The notes: generated by a model from the letters alone, not told the origin. 50,648 nucleotides of DNA from Motiliproteus sp. SC1-56 (GCF_017309075.1 NZ_JAEMGS010000021.1:1-50648); one strand, 5' to 3'; shown: positions 37,767 through 46,818, counted from the stretch's first letter. Numbers and translations: made by a program.

Positions 37767-38845
37767 CCCGACCTCAGGGTGGGGGACACGTCCACCATTC
37801 CCAGCAGGGAATCCAGCCAGGACGGCAAAGCGGCACGCCCCTCGTCCAGCATGACCACCCCGGCGACCAGCGCCACCACCACGAGCAACAGAATCAGCAA
37901 CCAGGGCAACCAGCGTCGACGACGCGGTGCCGGTATGGCATCGGGCGCCAGGGGCGCGACCTCGCGGGGACCGGGTTTGTTGGGCTGGGTACGGAAGCGG
38001 TCGCGCTCAGGCCAGACGCTTTCGGTCGCCCCGGGGGCCTGCGCCCGGGCCTGCTTGGCCTGCACCAGGTTACCGATATCATTGATTTTACGGGCCAGCT
38101 CCTGCTCCACCGGCACCAGGTCCAGTGAGCGAATGATGTGGGCGTAGGTGGCAAAGGCATCGCTGTCACCGGGCTTGACCGGGTTGCCAAAGAAGTAATG
38201 AGCACGAAAGCGCAACGCTTCCAGTCGCAGCCCCATGAGCGCCTCGACGCTCTGCTCCGAAGAGGCCGAAAGGCGGTTGATCTGCAATCCGAATTGATAG
38301 TGATAAGCCTGGGCCAGGGCAAAGAAGATAATCGCCCGGGTGAAGTCATCCTCGTTCTTGCCGCCGAAGATAAACCCCTGGTCATGGTTCATCAGCCAGT
38401 AGTCCTGGGCATCCATGCGCGGCAGCAGGTCCGGGTCGGCGTTAAGCTCACCGCTGAAACTCTCCAGCATGTGCACGAATTCCTGCCGCTGAACCCCCTT
38501 GGAAAGCCAGAGCGCGCGATATTGATAATCCACCAGGTGAAAGCGCTCGCTGCCCACGTTCAGCACCTGCGCCAGTTGTTGCCGGCTGCTGTTGATCAGC
38601 TGGCTCCTGGTAGCATTCCCCAGGTCACGTACCACCACCATGATGTCGGTGGTGTAGGGCTTTTTAAACAGGCTGAGAGCGTAGGCAGTGCTGTCGGGAA
38701 AATTAAGTTTGGAGAAGTTGCACGCCTGACTGAGGCTGTCATAGAAAGGGGCGACTTTCTGTACCGGCACCTGCTTTCCATAATTTTCGGGCACGCGCGC
38801 CTTGGAACTGTCGAGCAGGAAAAACAGAGCGACCTTGGCGACCAT
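37763..38845 (-). CDS. Unknown protein with C-terminal membrane anchor
   Basis: 360 residues from ATG 38845 (AAGGA eight bases upstream). I do not recognise the family. The first 270 residues look globular and cytoplasmic, mixed alpha/beta, with no signal peptide; a Pro/Arg-rich segment (about 275-320) leads into [22 protein letters not shown]-type helix near 320-345, so it is probably tail-anchored with a short periplasmic end. It stands alone: convergent with sdaA (4-base overlap) and codirectional with the XRE-cupin gene after about 230 bases and a likely terminator. An envelope-associated role is a guess. Confidence 0.6.
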   Translation of the reverse strand: MVAKVALFFLLDSSKARVPENYGKQVPVQKVAPFYDSLSQACNFSKLNFPDSTAYALSLFKKPYTTDIMVVVRDLGNATRSQLINSSRQQLAQVLNVGSERFHLVDYQYRALWLSKGVQRQEFVHMLESFSGELNADPDLLPRMDAQDYWLMNHDQGFIFGGKNEDDFTRAIIFFALAQAYHYQFGLQINRLSASSEQSVEALMGLRLEALRFRAHYFFGNPVKPGDSDAFATYAHIIRSLDLVPVEQELARKINDIGNLVQAKQARAQAPGATESVWPERDRFRTQPNKPGPREVAPLAPDAIPAPRRRRWLPWLLILLLVVVALVAGVVMLDEGRAALPSWLDSLLGMVDVSPTLRSG

Positions 38846-38974
38846 GATGTTGTCCTTTTTCGCTTGCCCCACACGTGCCTGCTATGGAGGGTTGGGATTC
38901 GGCACGGTGGGCGGTCCGACAGAGCGCCGGAACCGAGTGTGTGCCGGCATTGAATACTCTAGTCGGAAAATTCA

Positions 38975-39014
38975 CGGAAAAATAACCGAGCCGGGAAAGA
39001 GAGACCAGCCCGGC
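38975..39014 (-). terminator. Probable intrinsic terminator of the XRE-cupin gene
   Basis: On the minus strand GCCGGG (39014-39009) pairs with CCCGGC (38995-38990), with flanking bases GAG/CTC extending the stem with one bulge, followed by TCGGTTATTTTTCC. It lies 60-100 bases past the stop at 39075. Confidence 0.45.
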
Positions 39015-39074
39015 CTCTTTCAAACGGTCGTTTTATTGATCTTTCTCAAGGCTTTGCGGTCTTGCTGGGGGCGT

Positions 39075-39644
39075 TCACAGGTGCCGCTGCAATACCAGGA
39101 AGGCGCGGGCGGGAGCCTGCCCGGGGTTGAAGATGCAGTGATGGACATCGGCGGGATAACGTAAGGTCGCATCGGTCTCCACTGAGCGCTCGAGCCGGTT
39201 GTCCAGCCGCACGCACAGGATCCCTTCGATCACCGAGAGGTGCTCCACGGTGCCCAGCGCATGGGGCTCGGAATCCAACCGGGCCTCGGGGCCGAAACGC
39301 AGCTCGTACCACTCGAACTCGGTGGCCGAGGAGAGCGGATTGAGCGCGCGCAGCTCGCAGCCCCCGTCGTCACTCACCATTCGGGGCGTCTGCTGCGCGC
39401 TCAACGCCTCGATAAAATCCGCCGGACTCTCCTGGCAGCGGGCGGCCAGCTCATCGATGGAGACCCCCAGCGCCTGGGTCACGTTCCAGAGGGTGGTGAA
39501 CGTGGGGTTGGCATTGCCGCGCTCGATCTCGGACAACATGGACCGGGAGACGCCGGAGGATTCCGCCAGCTGGGCCAGGTTCAGCCCCTGGCGTTTGCGC
39601 TCCTGCTTGAGGGCGCCCCCGAGATTGGGCGTGATGCGATTCAT
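39075..39644 (-). CDS. XRE-family regulator with C-terminal cupin domain
   Basis: 189 residues. The N-terminal helix-turn-helix (about 9-65: LKQERKRQGLNLAQLAESSG, SRSMLSEIERGNANPT) is followed by a cupin_2 barrel (about 105-185: HALGTVEHLSVIEGILCVRL, YPADVHHCIFNPG). Proteins of this layout repress or activate small metabolic operons (for example PuuR, SinR-like) in response to a small ligand bound in the cupin. It is divergent from ibpA, with about 300 bases between them. Its targets cannot be told; autoregulation is common in the family. Confidence 0.85.
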   Translation of the reverse strand: MNRITPNLGGALKQERKRQGLNLAQLAESSGVSRSMLSEIERGNANPTFTTLWNVTQALGVSIDELAARCQESPADFIEALSAQQTPRMVSDDGGCELRALNPLSSATEFEWYELRFGPEARLDSEPHALGTVEHLSVIEGILCVRLDNRLERSVETDATLRYPADVHHCIFNPGQAPARAFLVLQRHL

Positions 39645-39823
39645 TGAGTCGGCCTTGCTCCAAACGCCGGCGCGAGATCAACACCGGCGGCTACCTAGAT
39701 GCCGGGACGACGCTTGCCCCGGAACGACAAGCCGCTAGTTTAACGGCAGCGCTGAATCCTGAAAACCTCGTGTGGGTTTAGAGGGGGAGGCAAAGGCGAC
39801 GTGAAAAAAGTTTCCCGACGACT

Positions 39824-39851
39824 CTTGGATTTACGCCGACAGCCCCTATCT
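39824..39851 (+). promoter_or_regulatory. Sigma-32 (RpoH) heat-shock promoter of ibpA
   Basis: CTTGGAT (39824-39830), a 12-base spacer and CCCCTATCT (39843-39851) match the heat-shock consensus CTTGAAA - N11-16 - CCCCATNT closely. The start point would be near 39858, giving a leader of roughly 90 bases before the coding region. Confidence 0.7.
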
Positions 39852-39920
39852 GTAATACCAGCGGCCGCCGATTGGGGCCGTTTCATCAACCCGCCCGTTC
39901 CGGCAGGAAGGGCCTTTACA

Positions 39921-39943
39921 CATATTGCTCAGCGGAGGATATG
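39921..39943 (+). promoter_or_regulatory. ROSE-like RNA thermometer hairpin in the ibpA leader
   Basis: CAUAUU (39921-39926) pairs with GAUAUG (39938-39943, with one U-G), then G39927 is bulged, then CUC (39928-39930) pairs with GAG (39935-39937), with loop AGCG. The stem hides the ribosome site GGAGG (39934-39938). A UUGCU run with an unpaired G opposite the Shine-Dalgarno is the hallmark of ROSE elements in small heat-shock genes. Confidence 0.65.
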
Positions 39944-39946
39944 AGA

Positions 39947-40369
39947 ATGCACGTCGACTTTTCCCCCCTTTACCGTTCGTCCATCGGCTTCGACCGCCTG
40001 GCCAGCCAGCTTGAAAGCGCCAGCGACAGCAACAGCCAGGGGGGCTACCCGCCCTACAATATCGAGCTGCTGGACGAAAACAGCTACCGGATCACCATGG
40101 CCGTAGCCGGTTTCTCGCGCACCGACCTGGATATTCAGAGCCACGCCAACGCCCTCCTGATCAAGGGCAACAAGCCTGCGGAACGAGAGGATCGCCAGTT
40201 CCTCTACCAGGGCATCGCCGAACGCGGCTTTGAACGCCGCTTTCAGTTGGCCGATCACGTTAAGGTCACCGGCGCCACCCTGGAAAACGGCTTGCTCCAC
40301 GTAGACCTGGTGCGGGAAATCCCCGAAGCCATGAAGCCGCGCAACATCGAGATCCAGAGCGGCGCCTAG
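39947..40369 (+). CDS. ibpA: Small heat-shock protein, IbpA/Hsp20 family
   Basis: ATP-independent holdase that binds unfolding proteins. 140 residues with an N-terminal arm [20 protein letters not shown], an alpha-crystallin domain (about 35-125: [60 protein letters not shown]) and a C-terminal NIEIQSG with the I-x-I motif. Two ATGs compete: 39941 is only 2 bases from GGAGG, whereas 39947 is 8 bases away, so I choose 39947. It has a sigma-32 promoter and a thermometer leader. A DegQ-type protease follows. Confidence 0.93.
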   Translation: MHVDFSPLYRSSIGFDRLASQLESASDSNSQGGYPPYNIELLDENSYRITMAVAGFSRTDLDIQSHANALLIKGNKPAEREDRQFLYQGIAERGFERRFQLADHVKVTGATLENGLLHVDLVREIPEAMKPRNIEIQSGA

Positions 40370-40380
40370 CGGCTCCCCCC

Positions 40381-40435
40381 GCGGGCCTGTTACCGGCCCG
40401 CCGAGGCAAGCAGGAGCCCGAACCGGGCTCCTTGC
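40381..40435 (+). terminator. Two GC-rich hairpins after ibpA
   Basis: GCGGGCC / GGCCCGC (40381-40387 with 40395-40401) and GGAGCCCG / CGGGCTCC (40413-40420 with 40424-40431) lie just past the ibpA stop. The second is followed by TTGCC and a C-run, not by a T-run, so it may stop or only stabilise the transcript. Confidence 0.4.
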
Positions 40436-40495
40436 CCCCCATGTCCCTGCCATGAAACCCATCGGGCGGGCTATGCTGATGGGAGGAGGTTTCCG

Positions 40496-41836
40496 GTGCA
40501 AACAGCAAAACTGATCCTGTTCAGCCTTTTGTGCTGGGCGTCCCCCCTCTGGGCCGCACTGCCCCCGGCAGATGCCCAGGGGCGCGAGCTACCCTCCCTG
40601 GCCCCCCTGCTGGAAGAGATCACCCCGGCGGTGGTCAACATCGCCACGTACACCCACCGAAGAACGCAGAACCCCCTACTTCAAGACCCGTTCTTCAGAC
40701 GCTTTTTCAATGTTCCGGAACCCCGGCAACGGCGCTCGAGCAGCGCCGGTTCCGGGGTCATCATTGACGCCGAGCGCGGCTGGGTGATCACCAACCATCA
40801 TGTAATCGACCACGCCGACGAGATCGAGGTCTCCCTCACCGACGGCCGCCAGTTGAGCGCACGGCTGCTGGGCGCCGACCCGGAGGTTGATCTGGCCCTG
40901 CTGGAGGTGTCGGCCGACAACCTCAGCGCCCTGCCGCTGGCCGACTCCGATCAGCTGCGGGTCGGCGATTTCGTGATCGCCATCGGCAACCCCTTCGGCC
41001 TTGGCCAAACCGTCACCACCGGGATTGTCAGCGCCCTGGGCCGCACCGGGCTGGGTATCGAGGGCTACGAGAACTTTATCCAGACCGACGCCTCCATCAA
41101 CCCGGGCAACTCCGGCGGGGCGCTGGTCAACCTCAAGGGGGAACTGGTGGGGGTCAACACCGCCATCATCGCCCCGGGGGGCGGCAACGTGGGAATCGGC
41201 TTCGCAATCCCGGCCAACATGGCCTCAGCAATTACCCCGCACCTGGCGCGGGAGGGGCAGGTGCGGCGGGGGCGCCTGGGGATCCTGATGCAGAACCTCT
41301 CACCGGACCTTGCCGAAGCCTTCGGCTTGGGCAGTGACCAGGGCGGCGTGCTGATCAACCAGGTGGTGCCGGGATCTGCGGCGGAGCAGGCCGGCTTGCG
41401 CGCCGGCGACGTCATCCTCGCCATTGACGGGCGCCCGGTGGCCGACCCCGCTGTCCTGCGGACCCGCCTGGGCATGCTCGCAGTGGGCGACACATTACAA
41501 CTGGAGCTACTGCGCGACGGCACTCCCCTCTCGCTAACCGCACGGATGGGCTCGCCCTACGGCGCCAGGGCCCAGGGCACTCGGCTCTCCCCTTACCTGG
41601 ATGGGGCCGAGCTGGCCGAGACCCTTGAGCGCTCGACCGTGATGGTCGCCGGTGTCGAACCGGGCAGCCTCGCCGCCCGGGGAGGCCTGCGCCCCGGCGA
41701 CCGCATTCTGGCCGCCAACCGCATCGCCGTAGAAACCCTTGCAGCCCTGGCGAGGGCAGCAAGCGCAGGACGCGGCGGCTTGCTGTTGCTGATCGAGCGG
41801 CAGGGAGAAACCCTCTACCTGGCCCTGTCGGGCTGA
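40496..41836 (+). CDS. Periplasmic DegQ/DegP-type serine protease
   Basis: 446 residues. Signal peptide 1-20 (cut after PLWA), trypsin-like domain with His102 (TNHHVID), Asp132 (VDLALLE) and Ser206 (NPGNSGGAL), then two PDZ domains (about 255-350 and 365-445). The size suits DegQ/MucD rather than the longer DegP. It degrades or chaperones misfolded envelope proteins. The start is GTG 40496 with GGAGGAGG upstream, and there is no better ATG. It lies downstream of ibpA and upstream of an M48 protease, so the group is quality control of protein folding. Confidence 0.9.
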   Translation: MQTAKLILFSLLCWASPLWAALPPADAQGRELPSLAPLLEEITPAVVNIATYTHRRTQNPLLQDPFFRRFFNVPEPRQRRSSSAGSGVIIDAERGWVITNHHVIDHADEIEVSLTDGRQLSARLLGADPEVDLALLEVSADNLSALPLADSDQLRVGDFVIAIGNPFGLGQTVTTGIVSALGRTGLGIEGYENFIQTDASINPGNSGGALVNLKGELVGVNTAIIAPGGGNVGIGFAIPANMASAITPHLAREGQVRRGRLGILMQNLSPDLAEAFGLGSDQGGVLINQVVPGSAAEQAGLRAGDVILAIDGRPVADPAVLRTRLGMLAVGDTLQLELLRDGTPLSLTARMGSPYGARAQGTRLSPYLDGAELAETLERSTVMVAGVEPGSLAARGGLRPGDRILAANRIAVETLAALARAASAGRGGLLLLIERQGETLYLALSG

Positions 41837-41846
41837 CGGGGGCGCC

Positions 41847-42725
41847 ATGCACCGAGAGGCCCTGGAGAGCAGCCGCCGCTTAAACCGGTGGCACTCCTGG
41901 GTGCTGCTGCTGGCGATGGGCAGCTTGCTGGCGCTGATCGCCTGGCTGCTCGCCGGGCCCTACACCGCCCTCGGCGCCTTCCTGGTACTGGTCCTCGCCC
42001 ACCAGCTAAACCGCCATCTGCCCCCGCGCCTGCTGATGCGGCTCTACCGGGCCCGTCCCCTCGCTTATCAAGAAGCGCCGGACCTGCACCGGGCCCTCAA
42101 GGAGCTGAGCCGACGGGCAGGTCTGCCCCGCGAACCGGTGCTCTACTACATCGACAGTCCCCAGCCCAACGCCATCGCCGTGGGTACGCGCAAGGACTCC
42201 GCCATCGCGATCTCCGACGGCCTGGTGCGCCAACTGGACTGGCAGCCGCTGCTGGGGGTCATCGCCCACGAGCTTGCCCACATTCGCCACCAGGATGTGC
42301 AACTGCTCACCTTTGCGGAGCTGATCGGACGCCTGGTCAATTACCTGGTGTTGGTGGGGCTGGTACTGATCGGCGTCTCCTTGCCGCTGGTGCTGCTCAC
42401 CGACCTTAAAATCAACTGGCTAGCGCCGATACTGCTGCTGCTCGCCCCCCTGCTCTGTCGGCGCCTGCAACTGAGCCTGTCGCAAACTCGCGAGTTCGAG
42501 GCCGACCGCGGCAGCGCCGAACTGCTGGGCACCCCGCTACCCCTGATCAACGCTCTGCGCCTGCTGGAATATGCCCCCGACGGCCCCTTGCACCGCTTCT
42601 TTCTACCCCACCGGCGCCGTCCCCGCCCCGCCGACGTCGGCACCCATCCCTCGACCGAGGCCCGGATTCAACGCCTGAAGGCACTGGAGCCGGACCGGGG
42701 CTGGCGGGTCCCACTTCCCCCTTAA
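41847..42725 (+). CDS. M48-family membrane zinc metalloprotease (HtpX-like)
   Basis: 292 residues. The zinc site is HELAH at 141-145 and the third ligand Glu is probably in TREFEADRGS. Membrane segments lie at about 15-37 and 40-55 and as a pair around 150-205, the HtpX arrangement. HtpX cleaves misfolded inner membrane proteins and is part of the envelope stress response. It follows the DegQ-type gene by 10 bases and is likely in its transcript. Compared with HtpX proper the termini are different, so I call it HtpX-like. Confidence 0.85.
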   Translation: MHREALESSRRLNRWHSWVLLLAMGSLLALIAWLLAGPYTALGAFLVLVLAHQLNRHLPPRLLMRLYRARPLAYQEAPDLHRALKELSRRAGLPREPVLYYIDSPQPNAIAVGTRKDSAIAISDGLVRQLDWQPLLGVIAHELAHIRHQDVQLLTFAELIGRLVNYLVLVGLVLIGVSLPLVLLTDLKINWLAPILLLLAPLLCRRLQLSLSQTREFEADRGSAELLGTPLPLINALRLLEYAPDGPLHRFFLPHRRRPRPADVGTHPSTEARIQRLKALEPDRGWRVPLPP

Positions 42726-42768
42726 AGCCTTAAAGCCCTAAAACCCTGCGGCCCTGCGGCCCTACGCA
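42721..42768. repeat. Degenerate 8-base periodic repeat
   Basis: Six successive octamers: CTTAAAGC twice, CCTAAAAC, CCTGCGGC twice and CCTACGCA, in exact 8-base register. It begins at the stop of the M48 gene and lies in the gap before the convergent ycjF. I know of no function. Confidence 0.6.
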
Positions 42769-42882
42769 CCCGATGCTCCGTGCCGGTCAGGGATACAAAC
42801 GACTTCACGGCCCCCGTCGTCGGCCTCCCCGCTACCCCTTTCCCCGGACACGCTTCCTTGCGTAAAACCCCCACCGCCTCAC

Positions 42883-43899
42883 TCACCCCTTACGTGAGGC
42901 CAGCACGGCCTCTCCCACCTCTTTAACAAAGCCTCCCATGCCCCGCTGGCGGCCCTTTTCAAAGGGCACCGGCCGGCAGGCGCGCATGGTCAGCAGGCCG
43001 ATGCGCACGGAGATCAACGCCACCCCCAGCCCCTGGCCGACACCACCGGCCACCTTGGGCAGCACGGTACTGGCGCTCTGGGCCGTGACGTAGTCGCTGG
43101 CCATCTGGGTCGCCCCGGCAAAGGCCATGTTCTTGAGTACAAACAACAGGATACGCAGCCGGTTGTCAAAGCCCGGGCGTACGCCATAGGTTTTCGCCAC
43201 CGCCTCCACCAGGCGGGCATTGCGCCAGAGGGTCAGGGCCATGTCCAGCAACGGCCACAGGCTGAGCCCCACCGCCACCCCGGCATGGGCGCTGTAGCGG
43301 GTGATCTGGCGGTAGGCCTGCTGGTCCAGGGGTTTCAGAAACACCTGTTCAACGTGGGCCACCGTCTCGCCGTCATCGACGTAATCCGGCAGTCCGTCCA
43401 CAGCACGAGCCAGCGCTGCCGCCTGGGGCTTTTCCGCGTAGAAATCACCGAGGGCCGCCAGCCACCCCCCCGCTTGCCCTTGGGATCGCGCTGCCCGCAG
43501 CTGCTGCGCCTGCCCCTGCAGCCGAATGACCCCCTTCAGGCTGTCTCCTCCCCTGAGCCAGGAAGCAGCCACCACCAGCGCGGCCACCACCAATCCCAGG
43601 AGCAGCGCCGCCACCAGCCCGCCCCAGATCCAGTGGGTGGACCAGGCCCGATGCACCAGGCCGTAGCCGTCCACCCCCAACGCGACCACCAGGTAGATGG
43701 CCAGCAGCCCCAGCAGCCACTTGAGTCCACGAACCGGGCGGGCATCGAGGGGCCGGTCGGCGTAATCAACGCCTGTCGCGGCCGGATCGCCACTGATCGT
43801 TTCCGGCGGGCCGGCCAGGGTCTGCTCCTGCCCGGGGACGAAGGTGCGCGCCGTTCGCTGGTGGGGGGCGGTTTGTGTGTTGTTCTCCTGTTCGCTCAT
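42883..43899 (-). CDS. ycjF: YcjF/TIGR01620-family inner membrane protein
   Basis: 338 residues: a disordered N-terminus, two membrane helices (about 60-80 and 92-115), and a C-terminal DUF697-like part with LKNMAFAGATQMASDY and the hydrophobic stretch near 280. It starts at ATG 43899, overlapping the stop of ycjX as ATGA, so the pair is translationally coupled. In E. coli ycjX-ycjF adjoin the phage-shock genes and belong to the heat-shock regulon; the functions are not known in detail. No psp genes are seen here. Confidence 0.88.
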   Translation of the reverse strand: MSEQENNTQTAPHQRTARTFVPGQEQTLAGPPETISGDPAATGVDYADRPLDARPVRGLKWLLGLLAIYLVVALGVDGYGLVHRAWSTHWIWGGLVAALLLGLVVAALVVAASWLRGGDSLKGVIRLQGQAQQLRAARSQGQAGGWLAALGDFYAEKPQAAALARAVDGLPDYVDDGETVAHVEQVFLKPLDQQAYRQITRYSAHAGVAVGLSLWPLLDMALTLWRNARLVEAVAKTYGVRPGFDNRLRILLFVLKNMAFAGATQMASDYVTAQSASTVLPKVAGGVGQGLGVALISVRIGLLTMRACRPVPFEKGRQRGMGGFVKEVGEAVLASRKG

Positions 43900-45338
43900 C
43901 GGCACAGATCTCCGATCAACATTTCCAAAACCGTATCCATCCGAATATGGGGAATGGCGGGCCCTCCCGACTCCCGAATGCCCGGTGGCGGCTGCAGGGG
44001 AGGAATTTTCCAGTCGCGAAATTCGCCGTAGTCCGCTTCGGTGTGCAGCTGTTCGGGCACCGGCGGATGCACGTAGGCCAGGTTGCCATCCGGCCCCCGC
44101 CCGGCCAGGGCGTCGTCCCCCTGATCCTGAATATTGATGGAGGAGCGAATGGAGGCGATCGCCTCCACAGCGGGAGTGACCCCCTCGTAGGCGGCGTTGC
44201 GAATCGCCTGGCTGACAATGGAGCCGAGCAGGCGCCGCGCCGGCTCATGGTCCCGGGACACCACCTGGTCGACCTTGGTGGCGGCAAAGACCACCTTCTC
44301 GATACGCGAGCTGAACAACCGCGCCAGCAGGCTGCGGCGCCCGTAGGAGAAGCTGTCGCTGATGCGGCCAAGGGCGTCGCGCAGATCCTCCACGTAGGCC
44401 GGGCCGCCGTTGAGGGCGTTGACCAGGTCAACCAGCACGATCTGGCGCTGTACCGGACGGAAAAACTCTTGGTAAAAAGGCGTTACATGCTCGCTGATGT
44501 AAGCCTGATAGCGGGATTCGAACACCTTGAAGTAGCTTTGCGGGTCCGCGTCCTGAAGCGCCCGGGAACTCAATTCCTGCCCCAGCAAAGGCAGAAAGTG
44601 CAGCGGGGGACCATCGGGGCCGGGGATCAGAAACCGGCCCGGCTGAATCAAACTCAGTCGGTGCTCCGAGCCTTTGCAGCGACGCAGAAACGTCAGATAG
44701 CGCTGATGCAGGGCGTGGGCCTGCCCCTCATCGTAAGGGGCGCTCGGGTCGAGACCGGCCAGTGTCTCCCCCAGTTCGCCCAGCAGCGAGGCACGCGGCT
44801 CACGGACGTAGAGCTCCTTGCACTGCCCACACCACTGGGCGTAATCAAGCCCCATCATCGGCAGGTCCAGCAGCCACTCCCCCGGGTAATCGCGAATCTC
44901 GACGAACAGGGTACGTCGAGCGCCGCGCAACGCGCCCAGGGGGCCGCGGCCGCGCCTGAGCTTCAGCGCCAGCAGGCAGCCGCTGAGCTCCTCGGTCGGC
45001 TGCGGCCATTGCGGAGGCGTCGCCGCCAGCGCCGCCATCGCCCCGCTGTAGGGAAAGGGCCGCAGCCGCCGATCCTCCAACGGGCGTACGCGGCACCCCA
45101 GCAGTTGCCCCCCCAGCGCCGGAGAGAAGCCGCTGAGGTTGGCCTGATCGTAGTGGGTGAGTTGATTAATCAGGCTGGTGACAAAGGTCGTCTTGCCGCT
45201 TCGACTCAGACCGGTAATCCCGATGCAGACCCGATCCTCGGTCAATCGCCGCACCTGCTGGCGGGTCGCATCAAAGCCCCGCTCGGCACGATCGCTCAGG
45301 TGACGGTAGGTCTTGCGCAGGCGTTTGGATGCGGGCAA
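43896..45338 (-). CDS. ycjX: YcjX-family P-loop NTPase
   Basis: 480 residues. The P-loop is GLSRSGKTTF (about 42-51); family stretches include FVEIRDYPGEWLLDLP, QIVLVDLVNALNGGP and FAATKVDQVVSRDHE, the last two acting as Walker-B-like and NKxD-like motifs. YcjX is a cytoplasmic GTPase-like protein linked to envelope stress. It is upstream of ycjF with a 4-base overlap. A similar gene pair occurs in many gammaproteobacteria. Confidence 0.9.
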   Translation of the reverse strand: MPASKRLRKTYRHLSDRAERGFDATRQQVRRLTEDRVCIGITGLSRSGKTTFVTSLINQLTHYDQANLSGFSPALGGQLLGCRVRPLEDRRLRPFPYSGAMAALAATPPQWPQPTEELSGCLLALKLRRGRGPLGALRGARRTLFVEIRDYPGEWLLDLPMMGLDYAQWCGQCKELYVREPRASLLGELGETLAGLDPSAPYDEGQAHALHQRYLTFLRRCKGSEHRLSLIQPGRFLIPGPDGPPLHFLPLLGQELSSRALQDADPQSYFKVFESRYQAYISEHVTPFYQEFFRPVQRQIVLVDLVNALNGGPAYVEDLRDALGRISDSFSYGRRSLLARLFSSRIEKVVFAATKVDQVVSRDHEPARRLLGSIVSQAIRNAAYEGVTPAVEAIASIRSSINIQDQGDDALAGRGPDGNLAYVHPPVPEQLHTEADYGEFRDWKIPPLQPPPGIRESGGPAIPHIRMDTVLEMLIGDLCR

Positions 45339-45454
45339 CGGAGCCTCCCCGTATTACTCCACTCGTTGCCGGAAAGCATAGCGGCGGGACGAACAACGTG
45401 CCGATACGGCCCCTCATGCAGCCCCGCTGGCGCCTCCCCGGCAGGCGCTTAAGC

Positions 45455-46054
45455 TCAGATAGTGACCGCTATTTCCTTGCTGAGCGAGGCCCCCTGCGCC
45501 AGCTCCAGCTTTTTCTCCTCGGTAAAATCCTTGGGGGTGAACTCATTGGATGAGAGCTTGCTCGAAATCAGCCCCAGGCATTGATAGGCCTCCGCCACCA
45601 GCTCACTGCAGAACAGGCTGGAAAGGTCCTCTTCGTTGTGTCCCCAGGGGCCGTCGTAGGCCGATTTGATCAACTCAATTTCGTTTTTCTCGTAGGGCTT
45701 GTTCCTGAGGGAGGCCCTGAGCGCCATCAACTTCTCGTAGTTTTTTTCATCCACCACGTACCCCTGCAGATGACGGATCGACACCTCACCGCTGTAGGTT
45801 CTGATCCGGTCGCTCAGGAGGATCAGTTGCACGCCCTTTTTCTTCTTCCCGTCAATGACATCGGCCAGGTTCGAAAGCGTGGTGGACTCCCAAATGAACA
45901 CCGTATCGGTGTCGGGGAGTTTAATGACCATCCCCACGTGGGACCACTTACTGAGGGTAAACAGCTTAATGCCGTGACTGATCGCCCCTTTTCCGGAAAA
46001 CAGCACGATATCGCCGGTTTTCAGTTTGCTCCTGATCGTTTCATACTTTGCCAT
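45455..46054 (-). CDS. Permuted papain-like amidase, YiiX/C92 type
   Basis: 199 residues. The N-terminal half carries GDIVLFSG, SHGIK (His27) and SKWSHVGMV (His39), and the C-terminal half has LFCSELVAEAY with Cys149. This order, His before Cys, is the circularly permuted NlpC/P60 fold of YiiX-like amidases and lipid-modifying enzymes. No signal peptide is visible, so the protein is cytoplasmic or exported by another route. GGAAGGGG precedes ATG 46054. It lies in a leftward run with two small membrane proteins upstream and ycjX-ycjF downstream. The substrate (peptidoglycan peptide, lipid or protein) is unknown. Confidence 0.8.
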   Translation of the reverse strand: MAKYETIRSKLKTGDIVLFSGKGAISHGIKLFTLSKWSHVGMVIKLPDTDTVFIWESTTLSNLADVIDGKKKKGVQLILLSDRIRTYSGEVSIRHLQGYVVDEKNYEKLMALRASLRNKPYEKNEIELIKSAYDGPWGHNEEDLSSLFCSELVAEAYQCLGLISSKLSSNEFTPKDFTEEKKLELAQGASLSKEIAVTI

Positions 46055-46134
46055 CGTCTATCCCCTTCCTTGGCGTAATTTATTGGGCATCTAAGCAATA
46101 CCGCTACCCGGGCTCACCCGCAGCGCCGCTTTGT

Positions 46135-46818
46135 TTAGGTGCCGTAGTGAATTTTTGCCCAGATGTAACCGCTGCTCAGCCACTCCTTTACCTCGACGAT
46201 TTCGACCTGACTCCCGGGCTTTAAAGCGCCGATAACCGGTTTGAAGCTGCCGCCCAGGTTAGGCATGCCCTCGCGCACGTTCAAAGCCCCGGTTTGTGCT
46301 CGGACCGTCAAGCGTTGTCCAACCAGAGAAGCGGGCTGAATGGCTTCGTTGATATCGAAGTAACGGGTTTTCCAGCGTCCGCTCGAATCCACGTAATGGC
46401 CAACGTAAGCCCACCCTTCTCGCTCGCGCGTGGGTGAGGAGACCACGGCCTCCGGGACTTTGTCCTGGCCCGCCGGGGTGGCCGTGCGCATGATCTGATC
46501 GGCCGCGGCTTCCGTCCCCTCCGAGGGCGAGAGCTGCGCAAACTTGGTCGCAAACTCGGGACTGCCGAGCGATGTGATGGCCAGCAAGGCGATTTTTTTG
46601 GTCTCTTCATCGCCGGAGAGGTGCGGAATAAACTTCTCGACAGTCTGCATCTCGAGGACCCGGGTCTGGTGGATTTGCGCCTGGAAATCCCTGGCCCCCT
46701 GCCGTTCATTGTAGGAATGGGTGAAATAGAGGCCTAAAGCGGCGATCACCACCGTCGACAGGAACGTCGAGATGGCGCCGAACCGGTCCCAGACGTCTTT
46801 TTTGCTATTCTCCGGCAT
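46135..46818 (-). CDS. Membrane-anchored protein with C-terminal SH3b-like domain
   Basis: 227 residues. A membrane helix at about 14-33 (FGAISTFLSTVVIAALGLYF) is followed by a helical region with HEAT-like features (LSGDEETKKIALLAITSLGSPEFATKFAQL), then from about residue 165 a bacterial SH3 fold (LTVRAQTGALNVREGMPNLGGSFKPVIGALKPGSQVEIVEVKEWLSSG, shortened here: VREGMPN...GSQVEIVEVKEW). SH3b domains often bind peptidoglycan. It is 80 bases upstream of the papain-like amidase on the same strand, which suggests a joint envelope role. The family is not known to me. Confidence 0.65.
   Translation of the reverse strand: MPENSKKDVWDRFGAISTFLSTVVIAALGLYFTHSYNERQGARDFQAQIHQTRVLEMQTVEKFIPHLSGDEETKKIALLAITSLGSPEFATKFAQLSPSEGTEAAADQIMRTATPAGQDKVPEAVVSSPTREREGWAYVGHYVDSSGRWKTRYFDINEAIQPASLVGQRLTVRAQTGALNVREGMPNLGGSFKPVIGALKPGSQVEIVEVKEWLSSGYIWAKIHYGT

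Noticed and set aside
39075-39644. Antitoxin of a toxin-antitoxin pair
   Set aside because: The XRE domain is fused to a cupin and no small toxin gene adjoins; it is a metabolic regulator type.
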